From assembly GCF_015751895.1 (NCBI RefSeq), contig NZ_JADOTZ010000001.1:558001-622000 (forward strand): 64,000 nt of DNA, in the 5' to 3' direction. A program made the translations under genes and the position numbers. Positions 52,015-62,079 of the stretch are shown here, in pieces. The notes under the pieces are model-generated. The model made no database searches, had not been told where the DNA came from, and saw nothing but the letters and a program-made list of their open reading frames with translations. Source of the stretch: Zhihengliuella flava. Its GTDB lineage: Bacteria; Actinomycetota; Actinomycetes; Actinomycetales; Micrococcaceae. The first letter of the stretch is position 1; every line of letters starts with the position of its first letter.

Positions 52015-54240
52015 TTACTCGGAGGACTCGGAGGACTCGTCCTCCGCGACCACCGGGGTCAGGGAAAGCTTGCCGCGGTCGTCGACCTTGGTCAGCTCAA
52101 CCTGCAGCTTCTGGCCCACGGAGACGACGTCTTCGACGTTGTCCACGCGCTTGCCGCCAGCCAGCTTGCGCAGCTCCGAGATGTGGAGCAGGCCGTCCTT
52201 GCCCGGCATGAGCGAGACGAACGCGCCGAACGTGGTCAGCTTGACCACGGTGCCAAGGTAGCGCTCCCCCACCTCGGGGACCTGCGGGTTGGCGATCGCG
52301 TTGATCGCCGAACGCGCGGCCTCGGCGGACTCGCCATCGGTGGCGCCAATCAGCACGGTGCCATCGTCCTCGATGGAGATATCCGCTCCGGTATCTTCCT
52401 GAATCTGGTTGATCATCTTGCCCTTCGGGCCGATGACCTCGCCGATCTTGTCCACCGGGATCTTCACCGAGATGATGCGCGGGGCGTACTCGCTCATCTC
52501 ATCCGGGGCATCAATCGCGGCGTTGAGAACATCCAGGATGTGCAGGCGGGCCTCGCGGGCCTGCTTCAGCGCTGCGGCCAAAACGGACGCCGGGATCCCG
52601 TCGAGCTTGGTATCCAGCTGGATGGCCGTGACGAACTCGGACGTACCGGCAACCTTGAAGTCCATGTCACCCATGGCATCTTCGGCCCCCAGGATGTCGG
52701 TCAGCGCCGCGTAGCGGGTCTCGCCGTCGACCTGGTCGGACACCAAGCCCATCGCAATGCCGGCCACGGGCGCCTTCAGCGGAACACCAGCGTTGAGCAT
52801 CGACAACGTCGAGGCGCAGACGGAGCCCATCGACGTCGAGCCGTTGGAGCCCAGGGCCTCGGAGACCTGACGGATCGCGTACGGGAACTCCTCGCGGCTG
52901 GGCAGGACGGGCACGAGCGCGCGCTCGGCCAGGGCGCCGTGGCCGATCTCGCGACGCTTCGGCGAACCGACGCGGCCGGTCTCGCCCGTGGAGTAGGGCG
53001 GGAAGTTGTAGTTGTGCATGTAGCGCTTCGACTTCACCGGGGACAGCGAGTCGATCTGCTGCTCCATCTTGAGCATGTTCAGCGTGGTGACGCCCATGAT
53101 CTGCGTCTCGCCGCGCTCGAAGATGGCGGAGCCGTGCACGCGCGGCAGGACCTCCACCTCGGCGGTGAGCTGACGGATGTCCGTCAGGCCACGGCCGTCG
53201 ATGCGCAGCTGCTCCGTGAGGATGCGCTGACGGACGACGTGCTTGGTCACGGCGCCGAACGCCTTGGCGACCTCGCCGCCACGGCCCTCGAGCTTCTGGC
53301 CCTCGCCGGCCAGTGCTTCCACGACGTCGTCACGGTAGGCACTCGCGGCGTTGTCGCGATCCTGCTTGTCGGCGATGGAGAAAATCTCGGTCAGCTTGGA
53401 GGTCGCCTCGGACTCGACGGCGGCGTACACGTCGTCCTCGAAGTCCTTGAAGAGCGGGAACTCCACCGTCTCCTTGGCGGCACGGGAGGCCAAATCGGCC
53501 TGCGCCTCGCAGAGGACCTTGATGAACGGCTTGGCGGCCTCGAGACCCTCGGCGACGATCTCCTCGGTCGGCGCGGTCGCGCCGCGCTCCTTGATGAGGT
53601 TCCACGCGTTGTCGGTGGCCTCGGCCTCGACCATCATGATGGCGATGTCGTCCTCGGTCTGGCGACCGGCGACGACCATGGAGAACACCGCGTCCTCGAG
53701 CTGGCTGTGCTTGGGGAACGCGACCCACTGCGGCTGGCCGGCACCGTCGTCCACGAGCGCGACGCGCACGCCACCGATCGGGCCGGAGAAGGGCAGGCCG
53801 GAGAGCTGGGTGGACATGGACGAGGCGTTGATGGCCACGACGTCGTACAGGTCATCCGGGTTGATGGACAGCACGGTGACGACCACCTGGACCTCGTTGC
53901 GCAGGCCCTTGACAAAGGCCGGGCGCAGCGGGCGGTCCATGAGGCGACACGCCAGGATGGCCTCCGTGGAGGGGCGGCCTTCGCGGCGGAAGAAGCTGCC
54001 CGGGATGCGGCCGGCAGCGTACATGCGCTCCTCGACGTCCACGGTCAGCGGGAAGAAGTCGAATCCCTCGCGCGGGTGCTTGCCGGCCGTGGTGGCCGAG
54101 AGCATCGAGGTGTCCTCGTCGATGAGTACGAGGGCCGAGCCGGCTGCCTGCTTGGCCATACGGCCGGTCTCGAATCGAATGGTGCGGGTACCAAAGCGGC
54201 CGTTATCAATGACCGCTTCGGAGAATTGAAGTTCAGACAA
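52015..54240 (-). CDS. pnp: polyribonucleotide nucleotidyltransferase, TTG start
   Basis: PNPase degrades RNA phosphorolytically from 3' ends. I start at TTG 54240 (741 residues), because the conserved N-terminus [17 protein letters not shown] begins there and GGAG lies 8 nt upstream; no ATG fits. Domains are RNase PH 1 (about 15-145), the helical PNPase domain, RNase PH 2 (about 330-465), KH (about 585-640, [15 protein letters not shown]) and S1 (about 655-735). A long structured leader (54241-54483) and a terminator separate it from rpsO. Confidence 0.96.
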   Translation of the reverse strand: MSELQFSEAVIDNGRFGTRTIRFETGRMAKQAAGSALVLIDEDTSMLSATTAGKHPREGFDFFPLTVDVEERMYAAGRIPGSFFRREGRPSTEAILACRLMDRPLRPAFVKGLRNEVQVVVTVLSINPDDLYDVVAINASSMSTQLSGLPFSGPIGGVRVALVDDGAGQPQWVAFPKHSQLEDAVFSMVVAGRQTEDDIAIMMVEAEATDNAWNLIKERGATAPTEEIVAEGLEAAKPFIKVLCEAQADLASRAAKETVEFPLFKDFEDDVYAAVESEATSKLTEIFSIADKQDRDNAASAYRDDVVEALAGEGQKLEGRGGEVAKAFGAVTKHVVRQRILTEQLRIDGRGLTDIRQLTAEVEVLPRVHGSAIFERGETQIMGVTTLNMLKMEQQIDSLSPVKSKRYMHNYNFPPYSTGETGRVGSPKRREIGHGALAERALVPVLPSREEFPYAIRQVSEALGSNGSTSMGSVCASTLSMLNAGVPLKAPVAGIAMGLVSDQVDGETRYAALTDILGAEDAMGDMDFKVAGTSEFVTAIQLDTKLDGIPASVLAAALKQAREARLHILDVLNAAIDAPDEMSEYAPRIISVKIPVDKIGEVIGPKGKMINQIQEDTGADISIEDDGTVLIGATDGESAEAARSAINAIANPQVPEVGERYLGTVVKLTTFGAFVSLMPGKDGLLHISELRKLAGGKRVDNVEDVVSVGQKLQVELTKVDDRGKLSLTPVVAEDESSESSE

Positions 54241-54483
54241 AGCGTCTACTCCGTTTCTGGTTGGACGGATCCACCGCCGCCGCATCGATGCTCCGCACCC
54301 GCCGGCGCTTGGCGCCGTCGGATCAAGAGTGCACCCGGTCTTCGATCGAGGCCCACGGCTTCCGCGCGCAGCGGATCCGTAAACCACTACCGAGGACCGC
54401 GAATGCCGATGTCTGGGCCGCGAGGTCCGCAGTGATGTGAAACTTATTCAGTTGGTCGGGGGAAACTCCCCCAGTACAGACTA
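54241..54483 (-). ncRNA. structured pnp leader (Actino-pnp-like candidate)
   Basis: About 240 nt on the minus strand lie between the rpsO terminator and the TTG start of pnp, with no gene. Pairings seen include GGGGGAGTTTCCCCC near the 5' end, CACT..GGACC with GGTCC..AGTG around a large loop, GGCGCCAAGCGCC, and a long-range ACGGATCC with GGATCCGT. An RNA element called Actino-pnp is known upstream of PNPase genes in actinobacteria (established knowledge). That this is the same element is inference; no covariance model was run. Confidence 0.45.
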
Positions 54484-54530
54484 AAGGCGGCGAGTCGAAC
54501 AGGAAAACATCCGGTTCGATTCGCCGCCTT
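54484..54530. terminator. terminator between rpsO and pnp
   Basis: A 17-bp stem (AAGGCGGCGA plus GTCGAAC, one G-T position) surrounds a 13-nt loop, with a short TTT on the minus-strand 3' side. It lies 32 nt past the rpsO stop, before the pnp leader. Confidence 0.82.
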
Positions 54531-54562
54531 CCGTGTCCCGCCCGAAGGCGATACGCGAAGCC

Positions 54563-54832
54563 TTACTTACGCAGGCCGAGGCGCTCGATGAGCGAGCGGT
54601 AGCGCGTGATATCCACGCGCTTCAGGTAGGTCAGCATGCGACGACGGCGACCAACCAGGGCCATCAGGCCGCGGCGGGTGTGGTGATCGTGCTTGTGCTC
54701 CTTGAGGTGCTCGGTCAGGTCCGAGATCCGGCGGGTCATCACAGCGATCTGCACCTCAGGCGAACCGGTGTCGCCCTCGTGGGTAGCGTATTCGTTGATG
54801 ATCTGCGTCTTCACAGCGGCGTCAAGAGCCAC
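54563..54832 (-). CDS. rpsO: 30S ribosomal protein S15
   Basis: The 89-residue protein has the standard length when started at GTG 54832, where GAGGAG lies 6 nt upstream. The longer frame from 54940 has no support. Sequence [20 protein letters not shown] and [20 protein letters not shown] are invariant S15 features. It binds 16S rRNA early in 30S assembly. It is followed by a terminator, then pnp, as in many bacteria. Confidence 0.97.
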   Translation of the reverse strand: MALDAAVKTQIINEYATHEGDTGSPEVQIAVMTRRISDLTEHLKEHKHDHHTRRGLMALVGRRRRMLTYLKRVDITRYRSLIERLGLRK

Positions 54833-54952
54833 AATAAACTCCTCGAGTTGTACCGCGAACAGGAAACACGCCCTCACGGACGCCAGCGCCCTCCACCGCG
54901 GACTGCAGGGGGCACCAACGACGATTCTATCACCGATCAATCCCCGGGAGGG

Positions 54953-55780
54953 TCACGCCGATGCCCCGCGCCCAGTGAGCTCGGCCCGCCACGCGTGCGT
55001 GAAATACGGGAGCGTCAGCCCGGCTCCGGCGTCGTACTCCAAGTGCTCATAAAGGTACCAACGCAAGTTTTTCTCCACCGTGGCGCGGGTGGACTCCGCG
55101 GCACGCAGGTAGTAAGCCCGGGACCGGGCGAGTTCGATGAGGAACTCGGGCGTGACCTCCTGCCCCCAGTGCTCTTCGTGCCGACTCCACGGGCCGAATC
55201 CCTCCCCCTTGACCGGTTCGAACTCCGGCCGATGCACGTCCCCGGCGTGCATGATGCGGGCCAATCGATGCACCCACGGCACGGTCACGTCCAGCTGATT
55301 CCACACTAATCCGAGGGCAGCCGCGCCCCGGTTGGCCGCGGGCCGCAGCAGACGGCGGGCCTCGGCCGTGGCCGCCACCGGGTCCACCCAGTGCCACGCT
55401 TGGGCGCAGAGGACGACGTCGCAGCTCGCCGCAGGCAGCCCGGTCGCCTCTGCGGTGGCCTGGACCGCGGGCACCGCCGGAAGCTTTCGCCGCAACGCGT
55501 CGAGCATGTCAGCCGAGGGGTCAACGGCACTCACGTGGGCCCCGCGCGAGACGAGGTCCTTGGTCAGCAAGCCGGTACCGGCGCCGGTCTCGACCACCCG
55601 AAGACCCCGTGCTGCGGCGGGTGAACCGGAGGCTCCGAGCAGAAAGTCCACGGCGGCCGCGGGATAACCAGGACGGACGGCGTCGTACTGTTCCCCGCCC
55701 ACCGCAAACGCGCCGCCGTGCTCGCGGCGGGCCTTGGGCGCCTTCGAGGGCAGGTTGGGCCGCGGCCGGTGCGTGGTCAT
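54953..55780 (-). CDS. class I SAM-dependent methyltransferase
   Basis: The 275-residue protein has the methyltransferase fold: motif I VVETGAGTGLLTKDLV, motif II VSAVDPSADMLDALR, motif IV ASCDVVLCAQAWHWVD. The N-terminal GGEQYDAVRPGYPAAAVDFL is common in this small-molecule methyltransferase-like group. No target can be named. It is 17 nt downstream of ribF on the same strand. An rpsO promoter must lie in the gap of about 120 nt that follows. Confidence 0.88.
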   Translation of the reverse strand: MTTHRPRPNLPSKAPKARREHGGAFAVGGEQYDAVRPGYPAAAVDFLLGASGSPAAARGLRVVETGAGTGLLTKDLVSRGAHVSAVDPSADMLDALRRKLPAVPAVQATAEATGLPAASCDVVLCAQAWHWVDPVAATAEARRLLRPAANRGAAALGLVWNQLDVTVPWVHRLARIMHAGDVHRPEFEPVKGEGFGPWSRHEEHWGQEVTPEFLIELARSRAYYLRAAESTRATVEKNLRWYLYEHLEYDAGAGLTLPYFTHAWRAELTGRGASA

Positions 55781-55797
55781 GGATGCGCTGCGCGGGC

Positions 55798-56757
55798 TCA
55801 GGTGTTCGCCGTGTCCTGCGCGAGCACGGCCCGGGCACGGTCCACGTCGTCATTCATCTGCTCGATCAGTGCTTCCACCCCGTGGTAAGCAACCATGGGG
55901 CGCAGGCGCGCGATGAATTCAACGAGGACGTCCTGCCCGTAGAGATCGAAATCTTCCACTGATTCCTCGGGACGGTCGATCACGTGGGACTCGACCTGAC
56001 GGGAGACGCCGTCGAACGTCGGATTAGAACCCACGGAAATGGCGGCGGGCCAGCGCGTTCCGCCGTGATCGAGAAGCCATCCCGCGTAGACGCCATCGGC
56101 CGGGATCACACCCGTCGCGTCAGCGGAGAGGTTCGCCGTCGGGAACCCCAGTTCACGGCCGCGGGCGGCCCCGTGGACCACCTCGCCGCGCATGCGGTGC
56201 GGCCGGCCCAAGATCTCCGCCGCGGTGTCGACATCTCCTCCGGCGAGGGCCTCGCGAATCCACGTTGAAGACCACCGGCGGTCATGCCCGGCGTCGTCGA
56301 TCCCGATCACCTCAAACCCGTGCTGGGCGCCAAGCTCCGTCATGGTGTCAAAGTCTCCGGCGTTGCCGCGCCCGAAGCGCACGTCGTGACCGATGACCAC
56401 GGCGCACGCGCCAAGCCGCTCGACGATCACGGAGCGGACAAACTCGTCCGGGCTCTGCTGCGCGAAGTCGAGTGTGTAGTGGATCGTGACCAGCGCATCA
56501 ACGCCCGACGCAGCGATCAACGCGGCCCGGTCCTCGGCCCCAGTAATCAGTTCCAGCTCAACGTCCGGTCGATGCACGCGGCGCGGGTGAGGGTCAAAGG
56601 TCACCACCACCGCGCGGGCGTTCCTGCTGCGCGCTTCGGCGACGAGCTGGGCGAGCACGGCGATATGGCCGCGGTGGACGCCGTCGAAATTTCCGATCGT
56701 CACCACGGCAGGACCAAACTCCGCCGGGACGGCGTCCAAGCCGCTGAAGTGCTGCAC
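55798..56757 (-). CDS. ribF: bifunctional riboflavin kinase/FAD synthetase
   Basis: I start at GTG 56757 (319 residues, MQHFSGLDAVPAEFG...), because AAAGGAG lies 4 nt upstream and the family begins there; the frame from 56784 adds nine unconserved residues. The N-terminal FAD synthetase domain has TIGNFDGVHRGH and VTFDPHPR. The C-terminal riboflavin kinase has RGRELGFPTANLS and DGVYAGWLLD. It turns riboflavin into FMN and FAD. Confidence 0.95.
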   Translation of the reverse strand: MQHFSGLDAVPAEFGPAVVTIGNFDGVHRGHIAVLAQLVAEARSRNARAVVVTFDPHPRRVHRPDVELELITGAEDRAALIAASGVDALVTIHYTLDFAQQSPDEFVRSVIVERLGACAVVIGHDVRFGRGNAGDFDTMTELGAQHGFEVIGIDDAGHDRRWSSTWIREALAGGDVDTAAEILGRPHRMRGEVVHGAARGRELGFPTANLSADATGVIPADGVYAGWLLDHGGTRWPAAISVGSNPTFDGVSRQVESHVIDRPEESVEDFDLYGQDVLVEFIARLRPMVAYHGVEALIEQMNDDVDRARAVLAQDTANT

Positions 56758-56796
56758 GTTGCTCCTTTGACGTTCCTCAGGCACGCTCTGGTGCCC

Positions 56797-57267
56797 TTAA
56801 GACTGTAATACGTCTGCGGCGGAATCCTGCCGCGGCCGGTGCCGCCAAAGCCACCACAGACCCAGGAGTGGCAAGAGCAGCGGAATGTATCCGTACCCGC
56901 TGCCGAAATGGGACCACACGGCCGGATGGGCGAACAGTTGCGGCGCGGCGAAGCTCAGCGTGCCCACCACGAGCACGCCGACCAGCTCGAACAACACGGC
57001 GCCCAGTGAAAGCGCCCAACCGCCCCTACGCCGCGTGGCGAGGGAAATCGTCGCCACGATATAGACGACGGCCGCAAGCGCCGAGAGCAAGTAGGCCAGC
57101 GGAGCCGCGCTGAAGTCGGTGGCGATCTGGTAAGCCGCCCGGGCCGTGGCCGACAGGGCAAAGACGCCGTACACGGCCACAATGATGCGGCCTAAGCCGG
57201 TGTGCCGGGACGTCGTGCGTGGCTGGTGCGCGCCGCCGGTCGAGGCCGAGGTGTTCCGGGGGCTCAT
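56797..57267 (-). CDS. polytopic membrane protein of unknown function
   Basis: Starting at ATG 57267 (156 residues), the protein has four hydrophobic helices (about 25-43, 52-70, 78-102 and 112-138), with a short C-terminal Trp/Arg patch (WWLWRHRPRQD). No family is recognised. The start overlaps the stop of the neighbouring small membrane protein by 4 nt (ATGA), so the two are probably coupled and may act together. ribF follows downstream after 39 nt. Confidence 0.75.
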   Translation of the reverse strand: MSPRNTSASTGGAHQPRTTSRHTGLGRIIVAVYGVFALSATARAAYQIATDFSAAPLAYLLSALAAVVYIVATISLATRRRGGWALSLGAVLFELVGVLVVGTLSFAAPQLFAHPAVWSHFGSGYGYIPLLLPLLGLWWLWRHRPRQDSAADVLQS

Positions 57268-57638
57268 GCGAAGATCCCTCCGTGCCAGATCTGTTCCATA
57301 CGGACCAGCATGACGGCAACGGTGGCTCCAACGGCCGCGAGGACCACGTTCGACCACCGAGTTTTATCCGTCACCGCCCACCAAAACGCGATGATCGGGA
57401 TGATGAACGCGGTGAGGACGTACCCCCAGAACTCCCATCCTGCTCCGACGAGCGAGTCTCCTCCCAGTTGCCGCACCCCAGCGACGGCCGCGTACACCAC
57501 GAGCAAGAGCTCGACCGCAGCGACGGAAATGATCGCCACGTCATCCGGATAGTCATGGATGAACGCTGCCACCAAGCAGATGAGGAAAGAGGCCACGCAC
57601 ACGATGGTGGCAACAATAAAAAGACCGGAGGCGATCAC
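57264..57638 (-). CDS. small membrane protein of unknown function, upstream partner
   Basis: The 124-residue protein has four hydrophobic helices (about 4-27, 34-52, 68-88 and 95-112) with the charged pair KTRW between the last two. No family is recognised. It precedes and overlaps the other small membrane protein by 4 nt, and lies 40 nt after truB on the same strand. The start is GTG at 57638. Co-transcription with truB is likely. Confidence 0.75.
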   Translation of the reverse strand: MIASGLFIVATIVCVASFLICLVAAFIHDYPDDVAIISVAAVELLLVVYAAVAGVRQLGGDSLVGAGWEFWGYVLTAFIIPIIAFWWAVTDKTRWSNVVLAAVGATVAVMLVRMEQIWHGGIFA

Positions 57639-57678
57639 GGTGCGGTGTTCAGCTCGCTTTCGTTATCAGGGCGCCGCA

Positions 57679-58593
57679 CTAGTTGGCGGCGAAGACGATC
57701 TCCGGGCGGGCTACGCCGCCCTTATTCTTCAAGAGGGCGACGACGGTCCCGGACGGCGCAACGGCCGCGTGAATATCCTCGGTGGCGTTCTCTTCGACGC
57801 GGCGACCGAAGGAGAGCTCCGTGGCCTCACGGTCCGTCAGGAGGCGGTTCGGGAAGAGGGCTCTCGCCGCCGCGTCGAGCTCAAGCAGCCCGAATTCATC
57901 CGCCAGCTCGTCGAGCGTGCGTGCCACGTCAAGACCGTACGGTCCCACCCGCGTGCGGCGCAGCGCGGTGAGGTGCCCGCCGACGTGAAGCGCGGCGCCG
58001 AGGTCCCGGGCCAGCGCGCGAATATACGTTCCCGAGCTGCAGTCCACGGTGACATCCACGTCGATGATCTTGCCGCCCTGCAGGCGGCGCACGTCGCGAA
58101 TATCGAACCGCCCGACGCGCACGGGGCGCGCCTCCAGCTCCACGTTCTCCCCCTTGCGCACGCGCGCATAGGAGCGTTCGCCGGCGACCTTGATGGCGCT
58201 GACGGCCGAGGGAACTTGCATGATGTCGCCCGTCAGCTGGCCCACAGCGTCTGCCACGGCCTCTTCCGTCACGGTGGCCGCGATGGTGTGCTCGAGGATC
58301 TCGCCCTCGGCGTCGTCCGTGACGGTGCTTTGGCCGAGCCGGATCGTCGCCTCGTACGTCTTGTCGACCCCCACAATGTACGTCAGGAGCCGGGTGGCCT
58401 TATTGACACCGACCACCAAGACTCCGGTGGCCATGGGGTCTAGTGTGCCCGCGTGACCCACCTTGCGGGTGCCAGCCAGACGGCGCATGCGCCCGACGAC
58501 GTCGTGACTCGTCCATCCCGCAGGCTTATCGACGATGACGAGGCCGGACGCGCTCGTCGGCCCGGCCTGGTCTGCGGATGACCGGGGACTCAC
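57679..58593 (-). CDS. truB: tRNA pseudouridine-55 synthase
   Basis: The 304-residue enzyme makes pseudouridine 55 in the tRNA T loop. The catalytic Asp is in VGHAGTLDPMATGVLVVG. DKPAGWTSHDVV, TYEATIRLGQST and DCSSGTYIRALARDLG are conserved segments. The C-terminal part is the usual RNA-binding extension. The start overlaps the rbfA stop by 4 nt (ATGA). Confidence 0.96.
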   Translation of the reverse strand: MSPRSSADQAGPTSASGLVIVDKPAGWTSHDVVGRMRRLAGTRKVGHAGTLDPMATGVLVVGVNKATRLLTYIVGVDKTYEATIRLGQSTVTDDAEGEILEHTIAATVTEEAVADAVGQLTGDIMQVPSAVSAIKVAGERSYARVRKGENVELEARPVRVGRFDIRDVRRLQGGKIIDVDVTVDCSSGTYIRALARDLGAALHVGGHLTALRRTRVGPYGLDVARTLDELADEFGLLELDAAARALFPNRLLTDREATELSFGRRVEENATEDIHAAVAPSGTVVALLKNKGGVARPEIVFAAN

Positions 58594-59054
58594 GCCCGGG
58601 GCTCCTCGCCCGTCTGCTCGTCAGACTCGTCCTCGTCGGCCACCTTCTTGTAAGGATCGGCCTCGCCGGCATAGGCGGCCCCCTCGGCCAGCGCCGCGAC
58701 CTCCGCGTCTCGTGCCTTGGCCGCGCGGAGCACCTCCTCGAGATGGGAGGCGTTGACGGGGACCTCGTCCGGGACGAAGTCGAGGGTTGGCGTCAAGCGA
58801 ATCGTGAGGTTCTTGCCGACCTCCTTGCGCAGCACGCCGCGCGCCTTCTCCAGGCCCTGGGCGGCCGCCGCTTTCGCTTCGTCGTCGCCAAAGACGGTGT
58901 AGTAGACCGTGGCCTGCTGCAGGTCCGCGGTGACCCGAGCGTCGGTCACCGTCACCGGTTCGACGCGCGGATCCTTGACGACGCGGCCCAGCGCTTGGGC
59001 GACAACGACTTTGATGCGCTGCGCAAGGCGTGCTGCGCGTGCCTGATCAGCCAT
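58590..59054 (-). CDS. rbfA: 30S ribosome-binding factor A
   Basis: The 154-residue protein assists late 30S maturation and cold adaptation. The KH-like core ARAARLAQRIKVVVAQALGRVVKDPRVEPVTVTDARVTADLQQATVYYTV is complete (residues about 3-55), and the LTPTLDFVPDE segment follows. The C-terminal ~35 residues are acidic and unstructured. It overlaps truB. A hairpin lies between it and the upstream infB. Confidence 0.94.
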   Translation of the reverse strand: MADQARAARLAQRIKVVVAQALGRVVKDPRVEPVTVTDARVTADLQQATVYYTVFGDDEAKAAAAQGLEKARGVLRKEVGKNLTIRLTPTLDFVPDEVPVNASHLEEVLRAAKARDAEVAALAEGAAYAGEADPYKKVADEDESDEQTGEEPRA

Positions 59055-59103
59055 GATGGCCTCCTTTGAAATTCTCCTGCTGAGAAAAATCTATCAATGA
59101 GCC

Positions 59104-59143
59104 GACGACGGCGGGCACCGTGGTCACGGTACCCGCCGTCGTC
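59104..59143. terminator. hairpin between infB and rbfA
   Basis: A 19-bp stem with one G-T position (GACGACGGCGGG with its complement) lies 16 nt past the infB stop on the minus strand. It may end infB transcripts partially, leaving rbfA read-through or served by its own promoter. Confidence 0.7.
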
Positions 59144-59158
59144 TGCTGCGTGCGCCGG

Positions 59159-61921
59159 TTAGACGCGCGGCTTCTCCTGCATCTCGAAGGTCTCGATGAT
59201 GTCGCCTTCCTTGATGTCGTTGAACGCGCCGAGCCCGATACCGCACTCGTAGCCTTCGCGGACCTCGGTGGCGTCATCCTTGAAGCGCTTGAGCGACTCA
59301 ATGCTGAGCTTCTCCGCGACCACCTTGCCGTCACGCACCAGGCGAGCCTTGGCGTTACGGCGCATGATGCCCGACCGGACGATCGAACCGGCGATGTTGC
59401 CCCACTTGGAGGAGCGGAAGACCTCGCGGATCTCCGCCGTGCCCAACTGGACTTCCTCGTATTCCGGCTTGAGCATGCCCTTGAGCGCATTCTCAATGTC
59501 GTCGAGGGCCGCGTAGATGACAGAGTAGAAGCGCATATCGACGCCCTCCTTGTCGGCCAGCTCCTGCACGCGCTCCGCCGGGCGGACGTTGAAGCCGATG
59601 ATGATCGCGTCATCGACGGTCGCCAGGTTGACGTCGTTCTGCGTGATGGCGCCGACGCCGCGGTGGATGACGCGCAGCTGCACTTCCTCGCCGACGTCGA
59701 TCTTGAGCAGCGAGTCCTCGAGCGCCTCGACCGCACCGGAGACATCGCCCTTGAGGATGAGGTTGAGGGTGTCAATCTTGCCCTCAGCCACAGCCTGGTC
59801 GAAGTCTTCCAGCGTGATGCGCTTGCGGCGCTTGGCGAGCTGTGCGTTGCGGTCAGCGGCTTCGCGCTTCTCCGCGATCTGGCGCGCGGTGCGCTCGTCC
59901 TCGGTGGCGAGGAACGTGTCACCGGCGCGCGGGACCGTCGAGAGGCCGAGGACCTGAACCGGACGCGACGGCAGAGCCACATCCATGGCCTCGCCGTTCT
60001 CGTTGAACATGGCGCGGACGCGTCCGTGGCCGTGGCCGGCCACGATCGTGTCACCAACGGCCAGCGTGCCGGACTGGACGAGAACGGTCGCGACGGCGCC
60101 GCGGCCCTTATCCAAGTTGGCCTCGATCGCAATACCGCGAGCGTTCTTGTCCGGGTTGGCGCGCAGATCCAGCGCCGCATCGGCTGTCAGCAGGACGGCC
60201 TCGAGAAGATCGTCGATACCGTCGCCCTTGAGCGCGGAAACCGCGATGAACATCGTGTCGCCGCCGTAGTCCTCCGGAACCAGACCGTATTCGGCGAGCT
60301 GGCCCTTGACCTTCTCCGGGTTGGCGCCTTCCTTATCCATCTTGTTGACGGCGACCACGACGGGAACCTCGGCTGCCAAGGCGTGGTTAAGCGCCTCAAC
60401 GGTCTGCGGCATGACGCCGTCGTCCGCGGCCACCACCAGCACGGCGATGTCCGTCACCTTCGCACCACGAGCACGCATAGCCGTGAAGGCCTCGTGACCC
60501 GGGGTATCAATGAAGGTGATCGCGCGATCTTGGCCCTCGTGCTCGGCGTGGACCTGGTACGCACCGATGTGCTGGGTGATGCCGCCGGCCTCGCCCTCGA
60601 TGACGTTGGAGCGACGGATCGCATCCAACAGGCGGGTCTTGCCGTGGTCGACGTGACCCATGACCGTGATCACTGGCGGACGAGCCTCGAGCATGTCGTC
60701 GGTCTCGGCCTCGGCCTCGCCCTCAATGTCGATATCGAAGGACTCGAGCAGCTCCCGCTCCTCGTCCTCCGGCGAGACGACCTCGACCTTGTAGCCGAGC
60801 TCCTCGCCGAGCAACTCGAACGTGGTCTCATCCAGCGACTGGGTCGCCGTCGCCATCTCGCCCAACGTCATCAGGACCGTCACGAGCGCAGCCGGGTTGG
60901 CATTGATCTTCTCTGCGAAGTCAGCCACCGATGCACCGCGGCGCAGGCGCACGACCGTGTTGCCATCGCCCTTGGGGACGGTCACGCCGCCAAACTGGCG
61001 CTCGCGCTGCTGCTCAAATTCCTGACGCTTGGCGCGCTTCGACTTGCGCTGCTTGCCGCGCGAACCGCCCTTACCGAAGGCACCTGCCGTGCCGCCGCGG
61101 CCACGACCGCCGCCGCCACGGAATCCGCCGGGGCCTCCGCCCGGACGGCCGGGGCCGCCACCGCCGGGTCGACCACCGGCACCGGGGCGTCCGCCGCCGG
61201 GTGCCGGCTTGGCCGGACGCTGGGCTGGCATCATGTTCGGGTTGGGGCGCGGGGCACCGCCGCCGCTACCTCCCGGCCGGGGCGCGCCCGGACGCGGGCC
61301 ACCCTGTCCGGGTGCGGGACGAGGACCGCCCTGCCCCGGTGCCGGACGCGGACCGCCCTGACCGGCACCCTGGCGGGCCGGTCCGCGACCGCCCTCACCG
61401 CGGCCTGCGTCACGCGAACGCATGCCCTGCGACGAGGAGTACGGGTTGTTGCCGGGGCGCGGGCCACCGCGGCGGCCACCTTCGCCACGTCCGCCGTCGC
61501 GGGAGCGCATGCCCTGCGAGGAGGCGTAGGGGTTGTTGCCGGGGCGCGGCGCGCCCGGCTTCGGGGCCGGCTTGGGGCCGGGCTTGGGGGCACCGGGCTT
61601 CGGAGCCTCGGCCTGTGCAGCCGGCTTGGGGGCCTCGGCGGCCGGGGCCGGCTTGGGGGCCTCAGCTGCCGGCTTCGGGGCCGGCTTGGGGCCGGGCTTG
61701 GGAGCGGACTTGGCAGCAGACGGCTTGGCCGCCGGCTTGTCCGACTTCTGCTCGCCGCCACCCGCGTTGGGGTAGGCGCTGCGGAGCTTCTTCACCACGG
61801 GGGGCTCGATGGTCGAGGAGGCGGAGCGAACGAACTCGCCCATCTCCTGCAACTTTGCGAGGGCTTCCTTTGAAGGAATGCCGAGCTCTTTGGCGAGCTC
61901 GTGTACGCGGACCTTGGGCAC
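59159..61921 (-). CDS. infB: translation initiation factor IF-2
   Basis: The 920-residue GTPase places initiator tRNA on the 30S subunit. The N-terminal IF2_N domain (1-50, [22 protein letters not shown]) precedes a low-complexity region (50-290) rich in Lys-Pro, Ala-Pro and Gly-Arg, including tandem repeats. A second IF2_N and the G domain follow ([23 protein letters not shown]). The C-terminal IF-2 beta-barrel domains complete the normal architecture. The length suits actinobacteria. It follows ylxR in the nusA-ylxR-infB order. Confidence 0.97.
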   Translation of the reverse strand: MPKVRVHELAKELGIPSKEALAKLQEMGEFVRSASSTIEPPVVKKLRSAYPNAGGGEQKSDKPAAKPSAAKSAPKPGPKPAPKPAAEAPKPAPAAEAPKPAAQAEAPKPGAPKPGPKPAPKPGAPRPGNNPYASSQGMRSRDGGRGEGGRRGGPRPGNNPYSSSQGMRSRDAGRGEGGRGPARQGAGQGGPRPAPGQGGPRPAPGQGGPRPGAPRPGGSGGGAPRPNPNMMPAQRPAKPAPGGGRPGAGGRPGGGGPGRPGGGPGGFRGGGGRGRGGTAGAFGKGGSRGKQRKSKRAKRQEFEQQRERQFGGVTVPKGDGNTVVRLRRGASVADFAEKINANPAALVTVLMTLGEMATATQSLDETTFELLGEELGYKVEVVSPEDEERELLESFDIDIEGEAEAETDDMLEARPPVITVMGHVDHGKTRLLDAIRRSNVIEGEAGGITQHIGAYQVHAEHEGQDRAITFIDTPGHEAFTAMRARGAKVTDIAVLVVAADDGVMPQTVEALNHALAAEVPVVVAVNKMDKEGANPEKVKGQLAEYGLVPEDYGGDTMFIAVSALKGDGIDDLLEAVLLTADAALDLRANPDKNARGIAIEANLDKGRGAVATVLVQSGTLAVGDTIVAGHGHGRVRAMFNENGEAMDVALPSRPVQVLGLSTVPRAGDTFLATEDERTARQIAEKREAADRNAQLAKRRKRITLEDFDQAVAEGKIDTLNLILKGDVSGAVEALEDSLLKIDVGEEVQLRVIHRGVGAITQNDVNLATVDDAIIIGFNVRPAERVQELADKEGVDMRFYSVIYAALDDIENALKGMLKPEYEEVQLGTAEIREVFRSSKWGNIAGSIVRSGIMRRNAKARLVRDGKVVAEKLSIESLKRFKDDATEVREGYECGIGLGAFNDIKEGDIIETFEMQEKPRV
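61289..61549 (-). repeat. infB: in-frame tandem repeats in infB N-terminal region
   Basis: Two near-identical blocks of about 24 residues (PRPGNNPY(A/S)SSQGMRSRD(G/A)GRGEGG; residues 126-150 and 155-178) are followed by three copies of GQGGPRPAP (about 186-211). They encode the disordered N-terminal arm of IF-2. The DNA is very GC-rich there. Confidence 0.85.
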
Positions 61922-62079
61922 TTTTCTCCTGTCTCGGTCCGCCCCACTCGCACAGTGCTAGGGATGGACCGTCATGTTCTTACGTCTGCGGTGTCCGCCG
62001 TGGGACGGCACACCTGCTACGGCGCATAACTTCTGTTTCATAGCTAGGCGCTCATCGCTTACCACTCATCGGGTTTCCA

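Noticed and set aside
52183-54435. A 750-codon plus-strand open frame opposite pnp
   Set aside because: It is antisense to PNPase and has shadow composition (His, Gly, Leu, Arg runs).
55758-56800. FMN riboswitch near ribF
   Set aside because: No conserved RFN core was seen in the short gap before ribF, and the gene is closely preceded by another on the same strand.
59120-61873. A 917-codon open frame on the plus strand opposite infB
   Set aside because: It is the antisense shadow of a GC-rich gene with certain identity (IF-2). Its protein is Arg/His/Leu-biased with no domain.
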